A stretch of 64,000 nucleotides of DNA from Dyadobacter frigoris (GCF_005280585.1 NZ_SZVO01000025.1:1-64000); one strand, 5' to 3'. Positions 34,833-43,737 are shown, counted from the stretch's first letter. Made by a program: numbers and translations. The notes: a model not told the origin generated them from the sequence alone.

Positions 34833-34850
34833 ATCACAACCGATTGTGAT
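34833..34850. promoter_or_regulatory. palindrome upstream of AraC copy 2
   Basis: ATCACAA-CCGA-TTGTGAT, perfect 7-bp arms, 117 bp upstream of the AraC start at 34967. The half TTGTGAT resembles the conserved end of the 16-bp element, but the arrangement is different. Confidence 0.45.
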
Positions 34851-34966
34851 GATAGTCATCAATTTCGGCAATACATACTCCTACCTTTCGTCTAGGTTAA
34901 AAATATCAGGCTAAATAAGCTATCAACATCAGATTTCATTGTAACTATAAATCAAACTTAGAATAT

Positions 34967-35527
34967 ATGGTACTCTATATTAAGAACATGGTTAGTTTAC
35001 GCTGTAAAATCAGGGTGAAAGAAGAATTGGTAAAACTGGGACTGGACTATTATGAAATTGATCTGGGTGTGGTTCGGTTGATGAAAAAAATAACATTACA
35101 GCAGCGTAAATGCCTGAGAGAAAACTTGCTCGGATCGGGATTGGAGCTATTGGAAGATAAACGAAGTATTTTGATTGAAAAAATAAAAAACGTGATCATT
35201 GAACTTGTCCACTATACCGATGATCTCCCAAAAACCAATTATTCCGACTACATCAGCAAAAAGGTAGGTTATGATTACACCTATTTATCCAACGTGTTTT
35301 CCGAAGAGAAAGGTATTGATATCCAGCATTTTATAATTAATCATAAAATTGAAAGGGTCAAGGAACTGCTTCAATATAAAGAACTAAACCTGACAGAAAT
35401 TTCCTACAAACTACATTACAGCAGCGTCTCTCATCTTTCGAACCAGTTCAAGAAAGTGACAGGGCTATCTCCATCCATCTACAAACATCAAAGTCAAAAA
35501 AGGTGGAATACTTTGGAAAACATGTGA
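34967..35527 (+). CDS. AraC-type regulator with degenerate HMA-like N-terminus, copy 2
   Basis: A 186-residue paralogue of 33349-33909, colinear without gaps, with strong identity in both halves (NMVSLRCKIRVKEELVKLGL; HYSSVSHLSNQFKK). Again Ser replaces the first Cys of the C-x-x-C motif. AraC proteins of this form are common in Bacteroidota. Two nearly identical regulators 1.6 kb apart suggest a tandem duplication around the small helical and BON genes. Confidence 0.8.
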   Translation: MVLYIKNMVSLRCKIRVKEELVKLGLDYYEIDLGVVRLMKKITLQQRKCLRENLLGSGLELLEDKRSILIEKIKNVIIELVHYTDDLPKTNYSDYISKKVGYDYTYLSNVFSEEKGIDIQHFIINHKIERVKELLQYKELNLTEISYKLHYSSVSHLSNQFKKVTGLSPSIYKHQSQKRWNTLENM

Positions 35528-35698
35528 AAAGTGTAACTTCTTACATGTTAAATGTAACACTTTATGACCAAAACTATTGCAATTTTATGTGTGCTGCTTA
35601 AATGATGAGATTAGGTTTTGAGAAAAGTCCTAATTTACGTATATAGTTTATAGTTAAATAAATTATTCTTCAACAGCAATCTTAAAAGCCAAATTAAT

Positions 35699-35974
35699 AT
35701 GAGAATCGGAAAAGGATTATGCAGTTTGATGCTTGCCAGCTCGGCAGGCCTTGCAATAGGAATATTGTTTGCTCCTGATAAAGGTTCGCAGACCAGGAAA
35801 AAAATACAGCAGAAAGCAGAAGACATTCTGGAAAATGAAATCATTGGTTACAACCGCATTGTTTGCAATGTAAAAACAAAAATTGATGCGATTTTAAATG
35901 GAGTGTCCATACCGGTCGATGATAATATACGCAACTGGGCCGATACCGATCAAAAAAATGAAATCATTGTTTAA
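35699..35974 (+). CDS. YtxH-domain protein
   Basis: A 91-residue protein. The hydrophobic N-terminus followed by GLAIGILFAPDKGSQTRKKI is the YtxH motif (G-x-x-x-G-x-L-x-A-P-x-x-G-x-x-x-R). YtxH proteins are small general-stress membrane-associated proteins of unknown activity. It stands before the 46-residue frame and the FixL-like kinase. Confidence 0.8.
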   Translation: MRIGKGLCSLMLASSAGLAIGILFAPDKGSQTRKKIQQKAEDILENEIIGYNRIVCNVKTKIDAILNGVSIPVDDNIRNWADTDQKNEIIV

Positions 35975-35985
35975 CCAAACAACTT

Positions 35986-36126
35986 ATGACTCATTACATC
36001 CAATATATCCTAAAACAACTTCTGGCCAAATCCGGTAGCAGCAAGATTGTAACTCCTAAAAATACCCCGGATGGCCTGGAAGCATTTATGGCAAGGGTTA
36101 AAATCAATTCCCGCAGATTACGATAA
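35986..36126 (+). CDS. possible 46-residue protein
   Basis: ATG at 35986, TAA at 36124-36126; MTHYIQYILKQLLAKSGSSK at the start, basic C-terminus NSRRLR. It begins 11 bp after the YtxH stop and ends 69 bp before the kinase, so it would be in an operon with YtxH. No homology known to me; coding status is uncertain. Confidence 0.4.
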   Translation: MTHYIQYILKQLLAKSGSSKIVTPKNTPDGLEAFMARVKINSRRLR

Positions 36127-36195
36127 AAAAAGAGGATGACCTGATAATCTTCTGTATATTGCAGTACATCATTCGCTACGATTTGCGCAAATTTC

Positions 36196-37386
36196 ATGGA
36201 AAATTCGGCCCTGTTGAAAGCGATCATAGAAAATGCGATCGATGGCATCATCACAATAGACAACAAAGGAACGATTGAAACAATTAATCCGTCCGGATGT
36301 CAGCTGTTTGAATACGACCAAAGCGAGGTAATCGGACAAAACATATCCATGCTTATGCCACCGCCCGACCGGGACCAGCATGACAATTATCTTCTAAATT
36401 ACCACCAGACCTCAAAAAAATCTATTATTGGAACGGGAAGAGAAGTAACAGGCCTCAGAAAATCGGGAGCGGTTTTTCCATTCCGTTTAGGTATCAGTGA
36501 AGTGCAATTTTCAGGACGTAAAATCTACACGGGGTTCATTCATGATCTAAGCCGTGAAAAACACGCCGAAGAAAAATTAAAGGAATATGCCATCCATTTG
36601 GAAGATCAGGTGCAACAGCGCACCCGTTTATTGAATGAAACCGTAACAGCGCTGGGCGAAGCCAAAGAAAAAGTGAGCAAATTACTGGAAAAGGAAATGG
36701 AACTAGGCCAGCTGAAAAGCCGCTTTGTGTCGATGGCTTCTCACGAATTCCGTACTCCATTGAGCGCAATTCAGCTTTCTTCGATTTTGATTGAAAAATA
36801 CTCCGGAGATTCTATAAGCCCCAATATTTCCAGGCATACGGCTAAAATCAAGGTTTTGGTAGCTCACCTTACCGGCGTGCTGAATGACTTTCTTTCGCTG
36901 GAAAGGCTTGAAGCCGGAGAATTTAAGCCTGTTTTAACAGAATTTGACATTGTAAAATTCTCAGAGGAAATTACCGAAGATATGCAGCTGATTTCAAAAC
37001 AAAATCAGCAGATTATTTATCAGCACACAGGCACGTCTGCCACTGTAAATCTGGATCAGTCGCTGTTGAGAAATGCCATTATCAACCTGATCAGCAATGC
37101 AATCAAATACTCTGGTGAAAATACTTTCATTGAGTTCAATACTGAAATTACGCCGGCTTTGGTGACCGTTTGTATTAAAGACAACGGGATTGGTATACCA
37201 AAAGAGGACCAGAAACATTTATTTGAAGCTTTTTTCAGGGCGCACAATACTGGTACTATTCCGGGAACGGGTTTAGGTCTTAACATTGTCAGCAGATATA
37301 TCAAGCTAATGGATGGACAGGTTAAGTTTACAAGCAACGTGAATCAGGGCACTTCATTCACCCTTTCTTTTCCCAAACAGCCATGA
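36196..37386 (+). CDS. FixL-like haem-PAS oxygen-sensor histidine kinase
   Basis: A 396-residue soluble kinase. Residues 1-120 are a PAS domain that follows rhizobial FixL closely: VIGQNISMLMPPPDRDQHDN, then SIIGTGREVTGLRKSGAVFP and KIYTGFIHDLS. His62 aligns with the FixL proximal haem ligand (RHDSY in Bradyrhizobium) and Arg82 with the distal arginine that responds to O2. After a coiled coil comes HisKA with His183 in SMASHEFRTPLS, then HATPase_c (NLISNAIKYS, DNGIGIP, GTGLGLNIV). Haem binding is inferred by motif. It overlaps the regulator by 4 bp, so the two form one system. Confidence 0.85.
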   Translation: MENSALLKAIIENAIDGIITIDNKGTIETINPSGCQLFEYDQSEVIGQNISMLMPPPDRDQHDNYLLNYHQTSKKSIIGTGREVTGLRKSGAVFPFRLGISEVQFSGRKIYTGFIHDLSREKHAEEKLKEYAIHLEDQVQQRTRLLNETVTALGEAKEKVSKLLEKEMELGQLKSRFVSMASHEFRTPLSAIQLSSILIEKYSGDSISPNISRHTAKIKVLVAHLTGVLNDFLSLERLEAGEFKPVLTEFDIVKFSEEITEDMQLISKQNQQIIYQHTGTSATVNLDQSLLRNAIINLISNAIKYSGENTFIEFNTEITPALVTVCIKDNGIGIPKEDQKHLFEAFFRAHNTGTIPGTGLGLNIVSRYIKLMDGQVKFTSNVNQGTSFTLSFPKQP

Positions 37387-38432
37387 ATGAAAAAATCCTA
37401 ATCATTGAGGATAATAATGATATCAGGGAAAGCACCGCTGAAATTCTTGAATTTTCAGGTTATATAGTCACGCAGGCCAATAATGGAAAAAAAGGTGTTG
37501 AACTGGCGTTTCAGAACAGGCCGGATTTGATACTTTGTGATATCATGATGCCCGAAATGGACGGTTACGGTGTGTTGTATATGCTTGGAAAAAACGTAGA
37601 GACCGACTCGATCCCTTTTATCTTCCTGACGGCAAAAGCAGAGCGCATCGATTTCAGGAAAGGAATGGAAATGGGTGCTGATGATTACCTAACCAAACCT
37701 TTTGATGAATTGGAGCTCCTGAAAGCAATTGAAGGAAGACTTGCAAAAGAGCAGAAACAAAAAGCCTATCATAGTAAAACACTGCAAAAACTGGAAAACC
37801 TGACAGCGGATTCGGAAAGTGGGACATCGTACCTGAAAGCATTGATCGCCGGCCGTAAAATCCGACAGATTAAAAAAGGCCAGATTCTTTACTACGATGG
37901 TGATCAGCCCCTTGGTATCTACCTGGTTTTGGATGGTTCCATTAAAACCGCTAAAAGATCAGAGGACGGCAGGGAACTTATGACAGGGCTTTTCAGAACG
38001 GATGATTATCTGGGCGTAAGCGCGTTACTTTTAGAGCAAGCTTTCACGGAGACCGCCGAAGCACTGGAAGACTCTGCCATATGTATGCTGCAAAAAGATT
38101 CGGTCATCTCACTTCTCAACCGGTATCCGGATATAGGCACTCAGTTTATTAAAATTTTGTCGAATGATATCCGCGATAAGGAAGAACAATTGCTGGATCT
38201 TGCGTATCATTCAGTTAGAAAGCGCTTGTCAAACGTATTGATCAGACTAAGCACACAGGGACAGCTAACAGAATTTAAAATTTCGAGGGATGAGCTTGCT
38301 TCCATGGCTGGTATCGCCTCAGAAACCGTAAGCCGAACGTTAACTGATTTTAAAGAGGAAGGTTTGATCGATAAAAAAGGGAGCATGATTTTCATTCTGG
38401 ATCTGGATAGGATGCAAAAAATGAAGAACTGA
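37383..38432 (+). CDS. receiver-Crp/Fnr fusion response regulator
   Basis: A 349-residue protein with a receiver domain (1-125; phospho-Asp53 in LCDIMMPEMDG, Lys105 region TKPF), a cyclic-nucleotide-binding-like beta-roll (about 150-270), and a Crp/Fnr helix-turn-helix (ISRDELASMAGIASETVSR). The recognition helix ETVSR is of the FNR type. No Cys cluster for an iron-sulphur centre is present, so signal input should be phosphorylation. It combines in one chain the roles split between FixJ and FixK in rhizobia. Translationally coupled (ATGA) to the FixL-like kinase. Confidence 0.88.
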   Translation: MNEKILIIEDNNDIRESTAEILEFSGYIVTQANNGKKGVELAFQNRPDLILCDIMMPEMDGYGVLYMLGKNVETDSIPFIFLTAKAERIDFRKGMEMGADDYLTKPFDELELLKAIEGRLAKEQKQKAYHSKTLQKLENLTADSESGTSYLKALIAGRKIRQIKKGQILYYDGDQPLGIYLVLDGSIKTAKRSEDGRELMTGLFRTDDYLGVSALLLEQAFTETAEALEDSAICMLQKDSVISLLNRYPDIGTQFIKILSNDIRDKEEQLLDLAYHSVRKRLSNVLIRLSTQGQLTEFKISRDELASMAGIASETVSRTLTDFKEEGLIDKKGSMIFILDLDRMQKMKN

Positions 38433-38436
38433 TAAG

Positions 38437-38460
38437 CATCACATAAAAGCGTGATGTTAT
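38437..38460 (+). terminator. weak hairpin after the regulator
   Basis: CATCAC (38437-38442) and GTGATG (38451-38456) around an 8-nt loop, followed by TTAT. It is 5 bp from the stop. Confidence 0.45.
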
Positions 38461-38516
38461 TTGCCGTTGACATGATCCGTTATGGGTAAATTCGTGCAAT
38501 CGAAAAAACCCATAAC

Positions 38517-39497
38517 ATGAAAGTAGTAGCATATAGTGTAAAAACCTTCGAAAAGAAGTTTTTGGCCAGGGCCAATCAAAAAAAACACGACATTACGCTG
38601 ATATCTAACGCACTGAGCTTAGCTACCTGCGGTTTCGCCGAAGGAAAAGAGGCGGTGCTTGTATCTGCTAATGATGATGTTTCTGCACTAGTAATTAATA
38701 AATTGGCCGATATAGGTATTAAATACATCGCAACACGTTCTGCCGGAACCGATCAGATTGATAAAAAGACTGCCGAGCTTAGAGGAATAGAACTTGCCAG
38801 TGTTCCGGCTTATTCCCCCACCTCCATCGCAGAACATGCAGTTGCATTGGCAATGGCACTAAACCGCCATCTCATACAAGCCGACGCCGACAGCCATCAT
38901 TACAACTTCAAACTGGATGGTCTGACAGGATTTACCTTTTCCGGAAAAACGGTTGGAATAATTGGGTTGGGAAATACAGGCCAGGCTGCCGCAGCTATTT
39001 TTAATGGCATGGGATGTCATGTTTTGGGTTCTGATGTTTTCCCTAACGACAAACTGGAAAGAATTGAGCAGGTTTCTCTGGAAACTTTGTTAGATCAATC
39101 AGACATTATCTCACTGCATTTGCCTTTAACACCTCAGACAAAGCACATGATCAATGCTTCCAGCATAGCGCTTATGAAAAATGGAGTGATGCTGATTAAC
39201 ACTTCCAGGGGCGCATTAATCAATTCAGCTGACTTGCCCGACGCGCTTGATCAGGGAAAGATCGGATATTTGGGAATTGATGTTTATGAATATGAAAAAG
39301 ACATTTTCTACGGAGAAAATTCTTCCAGTCAGGTTAAAGATGTTTTACTTCTAAAACTATTAGCTTATCCAAATGTAATCATTACGCCGCATCAGGCTTT
39401 TTTAACTATTGAAGCTTTGGAGGAAATTGCCAGCCAGACCATTCTAAGTTTAAATCATTGGCAGGATGAACTATTGGTGACCGCCGCCAGCAGCTGA
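38517..39497 (+). CDS. ldhA: D-lactate dehydrogenase-type 2-hydroxyacid dehydrogenase
   Basis: A 326-residue D-2-hydroxyacid dehydrogenase. It has the NAD motif GIIGLGNTGQAAA, Arg in NTSRGAL, the acidic residue of GIDVYEYEK, and the catalytic His in ITPHQAFLT. The start MKVVAYSVKTFEKKFL and the DVYEYEK-D-x-F-Y segment are typical of fermentative D-lactate dehydrogenases (LdhA), reducing pyruvate with NADH. It follows the oxygen-sensing pair by 84 bp on the same strand, which suits a role under low oxygen. Confidence 0.85.
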   Translation: MKVVAYSVKTFEKKFLARANQKKHDITLISNALSLATCGFAEGKEAVLVSANDDVSALVINKLADIGIKYIATRSAGTDQIDKKTAELRGIELASVPAYSPTSIAEHAVALAMALNRHLIQADADSHHYNFKLDGLTGFTFSGKTVGIIGLGNTGQAAAAIFNGMGCHVLGSDVFPNDKLERIEQVSLETLLDQSDIISLHLPLTPQTKHMINASSIALMKNGVMLINTSRGALINSADLPDALDQGKIGYLGIDVYEYEKDIFYGENSSSQVKDVLLLKLLAYPNVIITPHQAFLTIEALEEIASQTILSLNHWQDELLVTAASS

Positions 39498-39594
39498 CAA
39501 ATCTCCAAATAAATTCTATCATACGTATAAAAAGTCAATATACCGAGCTGTCCGATAAGCTTCCGATATTCATCATAAATTTTAAAAACTACAA

Positions 39595-40374
39595 ATGGCC
39601 TACACCGCATTGATCACAGGCGCTTCCAGCGGAATTGGCCAGGAACTGGCAAAAATCCATGCTTCAAAAGGAGGCAATCTGGTTTTGGTTGCAAGAAACA
39701 AAATAAAACTTGATAAGCTCAAATCCGAACTGGTTGAAAAGTACAGGATCTCCGTTTCCATCATGGTGATGGATCTTTCCGTTGAAGGTTCAGCGCAGAA
39801 GATTTACGATCAGACTACATTGGAAAAGATTCAGATCGATTGCCTGATCAACAACGCAGGTTTCGGGGACTTTGGTTTCTTTTCCCTAACGGATACAGAA
39901 AAACAAGTGAACATGATAAATCTGAATATCATAGCGCTGACGTTATTAACGAAGTTATACCTGAAAGATATGCTCGACAGAAAAGGCGGCCGAATAATGA
40001 ATGTTGCCTCCATAGCCGCCTTTCAGCCCGGCCCAAAAATGGCGGTATATTCAGCGACCAAAGCATATGTCTTAAGTTTTTCACAAGCTGTTGGTAATGA
40101 GGTCCGTCATCAGGGAGTAACCATTACCGCACTTTGTCCCGGCGCAACAGAAAGCGGATTTCAGGAAGCGGCGTCCATGCAGCACAGTAAAATGTTTAAT
40201 AAAGCCAAACTTCCCTCTTCCAAAGAAGTTGCTGAGTATGGTTATGATGCGATGATAAAAGGGAGAAGTGTAGCCATACCTGGTTTCCTAAATAATATCA
40301 TGGCGGACGCGGTCGGCTTTATTCCCAGAAATTGGGTTCTTAAACTGGTAAGAAAAATTCAGGATGCAGCTTAA
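39595..40374 (+). CDS. SDR family NAD(P)-dependent oxidoreductase
   Basis: A 259-residue classical SDR of the DltE-like group. TGASSGIG at 8-15, Arg34 in LVARNK (NADP preference), NNAGFG, and YSATKAY as the catalytic Tyr-Lys pair. The C-terminus ends in a helical segment rather than the usual DGG. The substrate is unknown. It follows ldhA by 97 bp in the same direction. Confidence 0.88.
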   Translation: MAYTALITGASSGIGQELAKIHASKGGNLVLVARNKIKLDKLKSELVEKYRISVSIMVMDLSVEGSAQKIYDQTTLEKIQIDCLINNAGFGDFGFFSLTDTEKQVNMINLNIIALTLLTKLYLKDMLDRKGGRIMNVASIAAFQPGPKMAVYSATKAYVLSFSQAVGNEVRHQGVTITALCPGATESGFQEAASMQHSKMFNKAKLPSSKEVAEYGYDAMIKGRSVAIPGFLNNIMADAVGFIPRNWVLKLVRKIQDAA

Positions 40375-40394
40375 AACAAAAATATACCGCGGCT

Positions 40395-40520
40395 ATGCGC
40401 AGCCCAGGCATCTGGAAACAGCACGTGCTCTTTTACGTTCTACTTTCGCTGACAAGCTGTAAAAGCAATCCGCAAAAGTTGAAGCCTTCGCTGGAACCTA
40501 TTAGCGAATCGGTGTATTAA
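40395..40520 (+). pseudogene. N-terminal remnant of a HlyD-type efflux adaptor lipoprotein
   Basis: ATG at 40395 gives 41 residues ending in a TAA at 40518. It has a lipoprotein signal (VLLSLTSCKSNPQKL) and then LKPSLEPISESVY, the start of Bacteroidota RND/HlyD membrane-fusion proteins, where ESVYASG normally continues. The rest of the adaptor is absent. It may be the decayed start of an efflux gene, or a short orphan; the motif points to the first. Confidence 0.55.
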
Positions 40521-40544
40521 GTGAATAATCGTGGAACGGGTCAA

Positions 40545-41564
40545 TTAATATTTAAATACCTTCATCTTTTCAATAACACGGTTAGCAATAATTTTATACC
40601 CCTTATCATTTAGATGGATGTCATCCGTCGTAATATCTGCCCTCATACCTCTTGGGAAATTCAGGTTTTCAAGATCCCCAAGATCGTCAGAAGTCGGACT
40701 ATAACTGATCGCAGCCATTTCCGATTCTGTTGGTGGTGTTGTCTCAACGAATGATTCGCCATATTTCGTTGCAAGCCTGGCATTAATCGCAATCACCTGA
40801 TTGTAGTTTTCAGTCCCTTTGTTCTCCTTCGCATCGGTAAGAACTCCCAAAACAATATATCTGGCGGGTGCTGTAATATAGGCTATGGAACTGTCAAGGG
40901 AAGAAATTATTTCTTCCTCAGCACTGGTTTCTCCAATATCATTCCGACCATACCATAAAATTTGTGTTGCGGTTTTGAGCCTGGCGGCATCCTCCAATAA
41001 AAATTCAGAATCCGCAGGAACGCCAATCACACTTACTGTCGCCGGAGTGATCGTATACATTTCGCCATTTGCATTGGCCGTACGTCTTATGGTGCATCGT
41101 ACTCCGGCAACAGAGCCAGTTCTGCTGTACTCGTCGTAGTTTGAAGGCGTGGATAAAAATGAACTGCTCAGTTTGGTAATCCTGACTGGTTGGATTCCAT
41201 TTAATTTATTGCCTTCGATGGTTATTTTTAATGGGACACCACCCTGTCGGACGGCAATGCGTGATGCAATCTGGCCCACGATCCCGTCACTTACAATAGG
41301 CCTGCCTTCAAACGCGGCTGCAACAATGCTCCCATAAGGTACAGTGCCGCCTGCACCAATAGTCAAACTATCTCCAAAAAAAGCAAGTGTTTTATCCCGG
41401 TCTTCAGACTTATCGCTTTTAGGGAAAATATCGTCTATTACATTGCATGACGATAAAAATGTTGTGGTTAAAATAGCCGCTCCGGAATTTCGAAAAAACT
41501 GTCTGCGGGATAATAGATTTTCAGTATTTGAAATGTGCAGTTTGGTCGGATGCCCTTCGATCAT
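40545..41564 (-). CDS. SGNH/GDSL hydrolase, exported
   Basis: A 339-residue protein. The N-terminus has a twin-arginine-like SRRQFFRNSGAAILTT followed by a lipobox FLSSC. Block I is LAFFGDSLTIGAGG (nucleophile Ser in GDSL), the Asn block is YGRNDIG, and the Asp-His pair is DDIHLNDKGY. It is probably an esterase or acyl-hydrolase anchored at the periplasmic or outer-membrane side. A longer middle insert (120-180) is unusual for small GDSL enzymes. It points toward the efflux remnant; no operon partner. Confidence 0.82.
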   Translation of the reverse strand: MIEGHPTKLHISNTENLLSRRQFFRNSGAAILTTTFLSSCNVIDDIFPKSDKSEDRDKTLAFFGDSLTIGAGGTVPYGSIVAAAFEGRPIVSDGIVGQIASRIAVRQGGVPLKITIEGNKLNGIQPVRITKLSSSFLSTPSNYDEYSRTGSVAGVRCTIRRTANANGEMYTITPATVSVIGVPADSEFLLEDAARLKTATQILWYGRNDIGETSAEEEIISSLDSSIAYITAPARYIVLGVLTDAKENKGTENYNQVIAINARLATKYGESFVETTPPTESEMAAISYSPTSDDLGDLENLNFPRGMRADITTDDIHLNDKGYKIIANRVIEKMKVFKY

Positions 41565-41724
41565 TTTTAAACAAGATATTGAATTATGCTGATGATCTTC
41601 TTTTATAATAATCGTTCCAAGTGCATTTAGAAAATAAATCTTATGCTATGTTTACCAAATGGGAAAGTCAGATTCTGTCACTTATTGCCAAAAGGATGTA
41701 ATTAAATTGCTGTTGCAAAAATGA

Positions 41725-41865
41725 ATAAAGGTTATCCTATACGATGCAGAACTCTTTCAAAAAAGGCTTGAAGAAGCTAAAAACGGCAGTGGACCAGTGT
41801 TATACGATATTATCATTGAGATTTTCAACGATCACAAAAACATTGAGCTGAGACTAAAAGATTAG
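41725..41865 (+). pseudogene. possible gene remnant in gene-free stretch 41565-41973
   Basis: A start-less frame reads VILYDAELFQKRLEEAKNGS through IIEIFNDHKNIELRLKD to a stop at 41863. It looks like the last 45 residues of a coding gene whose upstream part is lost after a TGA. No family was recognised. The rest of the 409-bp gap shows nothing. Confidence 0.35.
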
Positions 41866-41973
41866 CCACCATGATCCAAAACGTTTTGCCAACTGCTCTG
41901 CGTCTTGATATAGCTGTACGCTATTTTCGTGGTAAGAATACGGAAAATTAATACTCATTCATTACAAATCCTT

Positions 41974-42957
41974 TTAGTTACCTACTCTTTTTTGAAGATG
42001 AGCAGGATACCGATCTCCCTTCACATCAATTTTTGCCGCAGTTTCTTCGATTTCGCGAAGGTCATTTTCTGAAAGTTCTATTTCAGCAGCTCCAACATTT
42101 TCTTCAAGACGATGCAATTTTGTAGTTCCTGGTATAGGTGCAATCCACGGCTTTTGTGCCAGAAGCCAGGCAAGGGCAATCTGGGCTGGTGTTGCATTTT
42201 TTTCCTGCGCTACCTTGGCAAGCAATTCTACCAATGCCTGATTTGCTTTACGGGCTTCCGCTGTAAAACGGGGAACGATATTTCGGAAATCTGTGCTGTC
42301 AAACGTCGTATTTTCGTCGATTTTCCCTGTCAGAAATCCTTTTCCAAGCGGACTGAAAGGAACAAAACCGATTCCAAGTTCTTCCAGTGCAGGTATGATT
42401 TCAAGTTCAGGCTCTCTCCACCAAAGCGAATATTCGCTTTGCAATGCAGAAACAGGCTGAATTGCATGGGCACGGCGGATGGTCGTTGCTCCAGCTTCAG
42501 AAAGTCCGAAATACTTCACTTTTCCCTGCTGAATAAGTTCTTTCACGGTTCCGGCTACCTCTTCAATCGGAACATTCGGATCCACCCGATGTTGGTACAA
42601 AAGGTCAATTCGATCCGTTTTAAGCCGTTTCAACGCTGATTCAACGTAGGCTTTGATGGTTTCTGGTTTGCTGTCAAGGCCAGCCCTGGAATCTCCTCCT
42701 TCAAAACCAAATTTTGTAGCAATCACAATTTGGTCACGAAAAGGAGCCACCGCCTCTCCTACCAGTTCTTCATTCACAAATGGACCGTAAGCCTCAGCCG
42801 TGTCAAAAAAAGTAACTCCACGTTCGAAAGCAGTTCTTATTAATTTGATCGCATCCTGTGTATCTGTGGCAGGGCCGTAACCAAAGCTCAAACCCATGCA
42901 ACCAAGACCTAAAGCTGAAACTTCAAGGCCATTGTTTCCTAATTTTCTATTTTCCAT
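41974..42957 (-). CDS. aldo/keto reductase, copy 1
   Basis: A 327-residue NADPH-dependent aldo/keto reductase of the IolS/YhdN-like group. MENRKLGNNGLEVSALGLGC and FFDTAEAYG (Asp and Tyr of the tetrad), IATKFGFEG (Lys), and LLYQHRVDP (His) are intact. NADP loop IPGTTKLHRLEEN is near the C-terminus. Full length. It reads away from two regulators of the AraC type and resembles 44777-45787 closely. Confidence 0.92.
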   Translation of the reverse strand: MENRKLGNNGLEVSALGLGCMGLSFGYGPATDTQDAIKLIRTAFERGVTFFDTAEAYGPFVNEELVGEAVAPFRDQIVIATKFGFEGGDSRAGLDSKPETIKAYVESALKRLKTDRIDLLYQHRVDPNVPIEEVAGTVKELIQQGKVKYFGLSEAGATTIRRAHAIQPVSALQSEYSLWWREPELEIIPALEELGIGFVPFSPLGKGFLTGKIDENTTFDSTDFRNIVPRFTAEARKANQALVELLAKVAQEKNATPAQIALAWLLAQKPWIAPIPGTTKLHRLEENVGAAEIELSENDLREIEETAAKIDVKGDRYPAHLQKRVGN

Positions 42958-43028
42958 TTTTTAGCTTTTATCAGTTAATGATTTCCCCAGTTAAGCAATC
43001 GGAAGCTAATAAGAGGTCGTATGCAAAT

Positions 43029-43364
43029 TTACCAGCTTCCATTTATTGTTTTTTTTCGTATAAATAAGTCTGTATTACCGCCATTAACTGTAAAAATGGC
43101 CTTACCAACTAACACCGCTATATTTCCATAGACCTTAACCGATGCTTCTTTTTGCTCAATTTTGGTATGGACAAACTGTCGGGATCTCAATTGTCTAATC
43201 CATTCCGCTTTCGTGGTAACATGACCAGTCAGGTGAATAAAAATCAGACCATCGTCAAACAAATCTTCCACCAGGTCCATCCTCCCTTCTGTTTTCCACC
43301 TGAATTTTTCCAGTGACAAATCAAGAATTTTATTTTCTTTTGGCAATGTTACCAGGCAGTTCAA
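43029..43364 (-). pseudogene. NTF2-like (SnoaL/DUF4440) protein, damaged at both ends
   Basis: The frame encodes DLSLEKFRWKTEGRMDLVED and LIFIHLTGHVTTKAEWIRQL, a cone-shaped NTF2-like domain. Its start overlaps the decayed aldo/keto reductase, and its end, NGSW and a TAA, is abrupt. A neighbouring frame continues with KFAYDLLLASD, like the final strand of the family, so a frameshift near 43033 is possible. Whether any product is made is doubtful. Confidence 0.5.
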
Positions 43365-43647
43365 TCACAGGCATGTTGGTTTTAATCGCTCCCGGAGTAA
43401 AAGGCAGAAAGTTGGCATGTAAATCCGTGGTCGGATCAAACTTTGTATCGGGCGTAATGTTACCTGCAAGCGCCCCCTTCGGGCTCTCGTGTCCAGATAG
43501 AATACTGGTTTTGAACTGCCGCAACCGGATAGATCGCGTGCTTTCAGCACCTATAACAGCTTTCCATGTCCCGAAACTCAGGTTCATACAGCCCATACCC
43601 AGGGCAGATACTTTAAGTCCGCTATTCCCTAATCTACGTTTTTTCAT
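43330..43647 (-). pseudogene. decayed aldo/keto reductase with internal deletion
   Basis: The first 40 residues (MKKRRLGNSGLKVSALGMGC) match the N-terminus of the intact neighbours. The frame then jumps to SPKGALAGNITPDTKFDPTT, which corresponds to residues about 200-220 of copy 1. About 150 residues, including the catalytic tetrad, are missing, and the frame ends at AKRK. It lies between two intact copies and merges into the NTF2-like fragment. Confidence 0.82.
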
Positions 43648-43737
43648 TGCGATCTATTTGTGATAGTCCAAAGTTCGTTCGTTAATTGACGTTATAGTTA
43701 ACGAGTTTCAAACAAAAAAGTAATGATTTCAAACAAT

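Noticed and set aside
36196..37386. A phytochrome- or flavin-type light sensor
   Set aside because: The PAS sequence has no LOV cysteine or GAF/PHY domain; it follows the haem FixL pattern.
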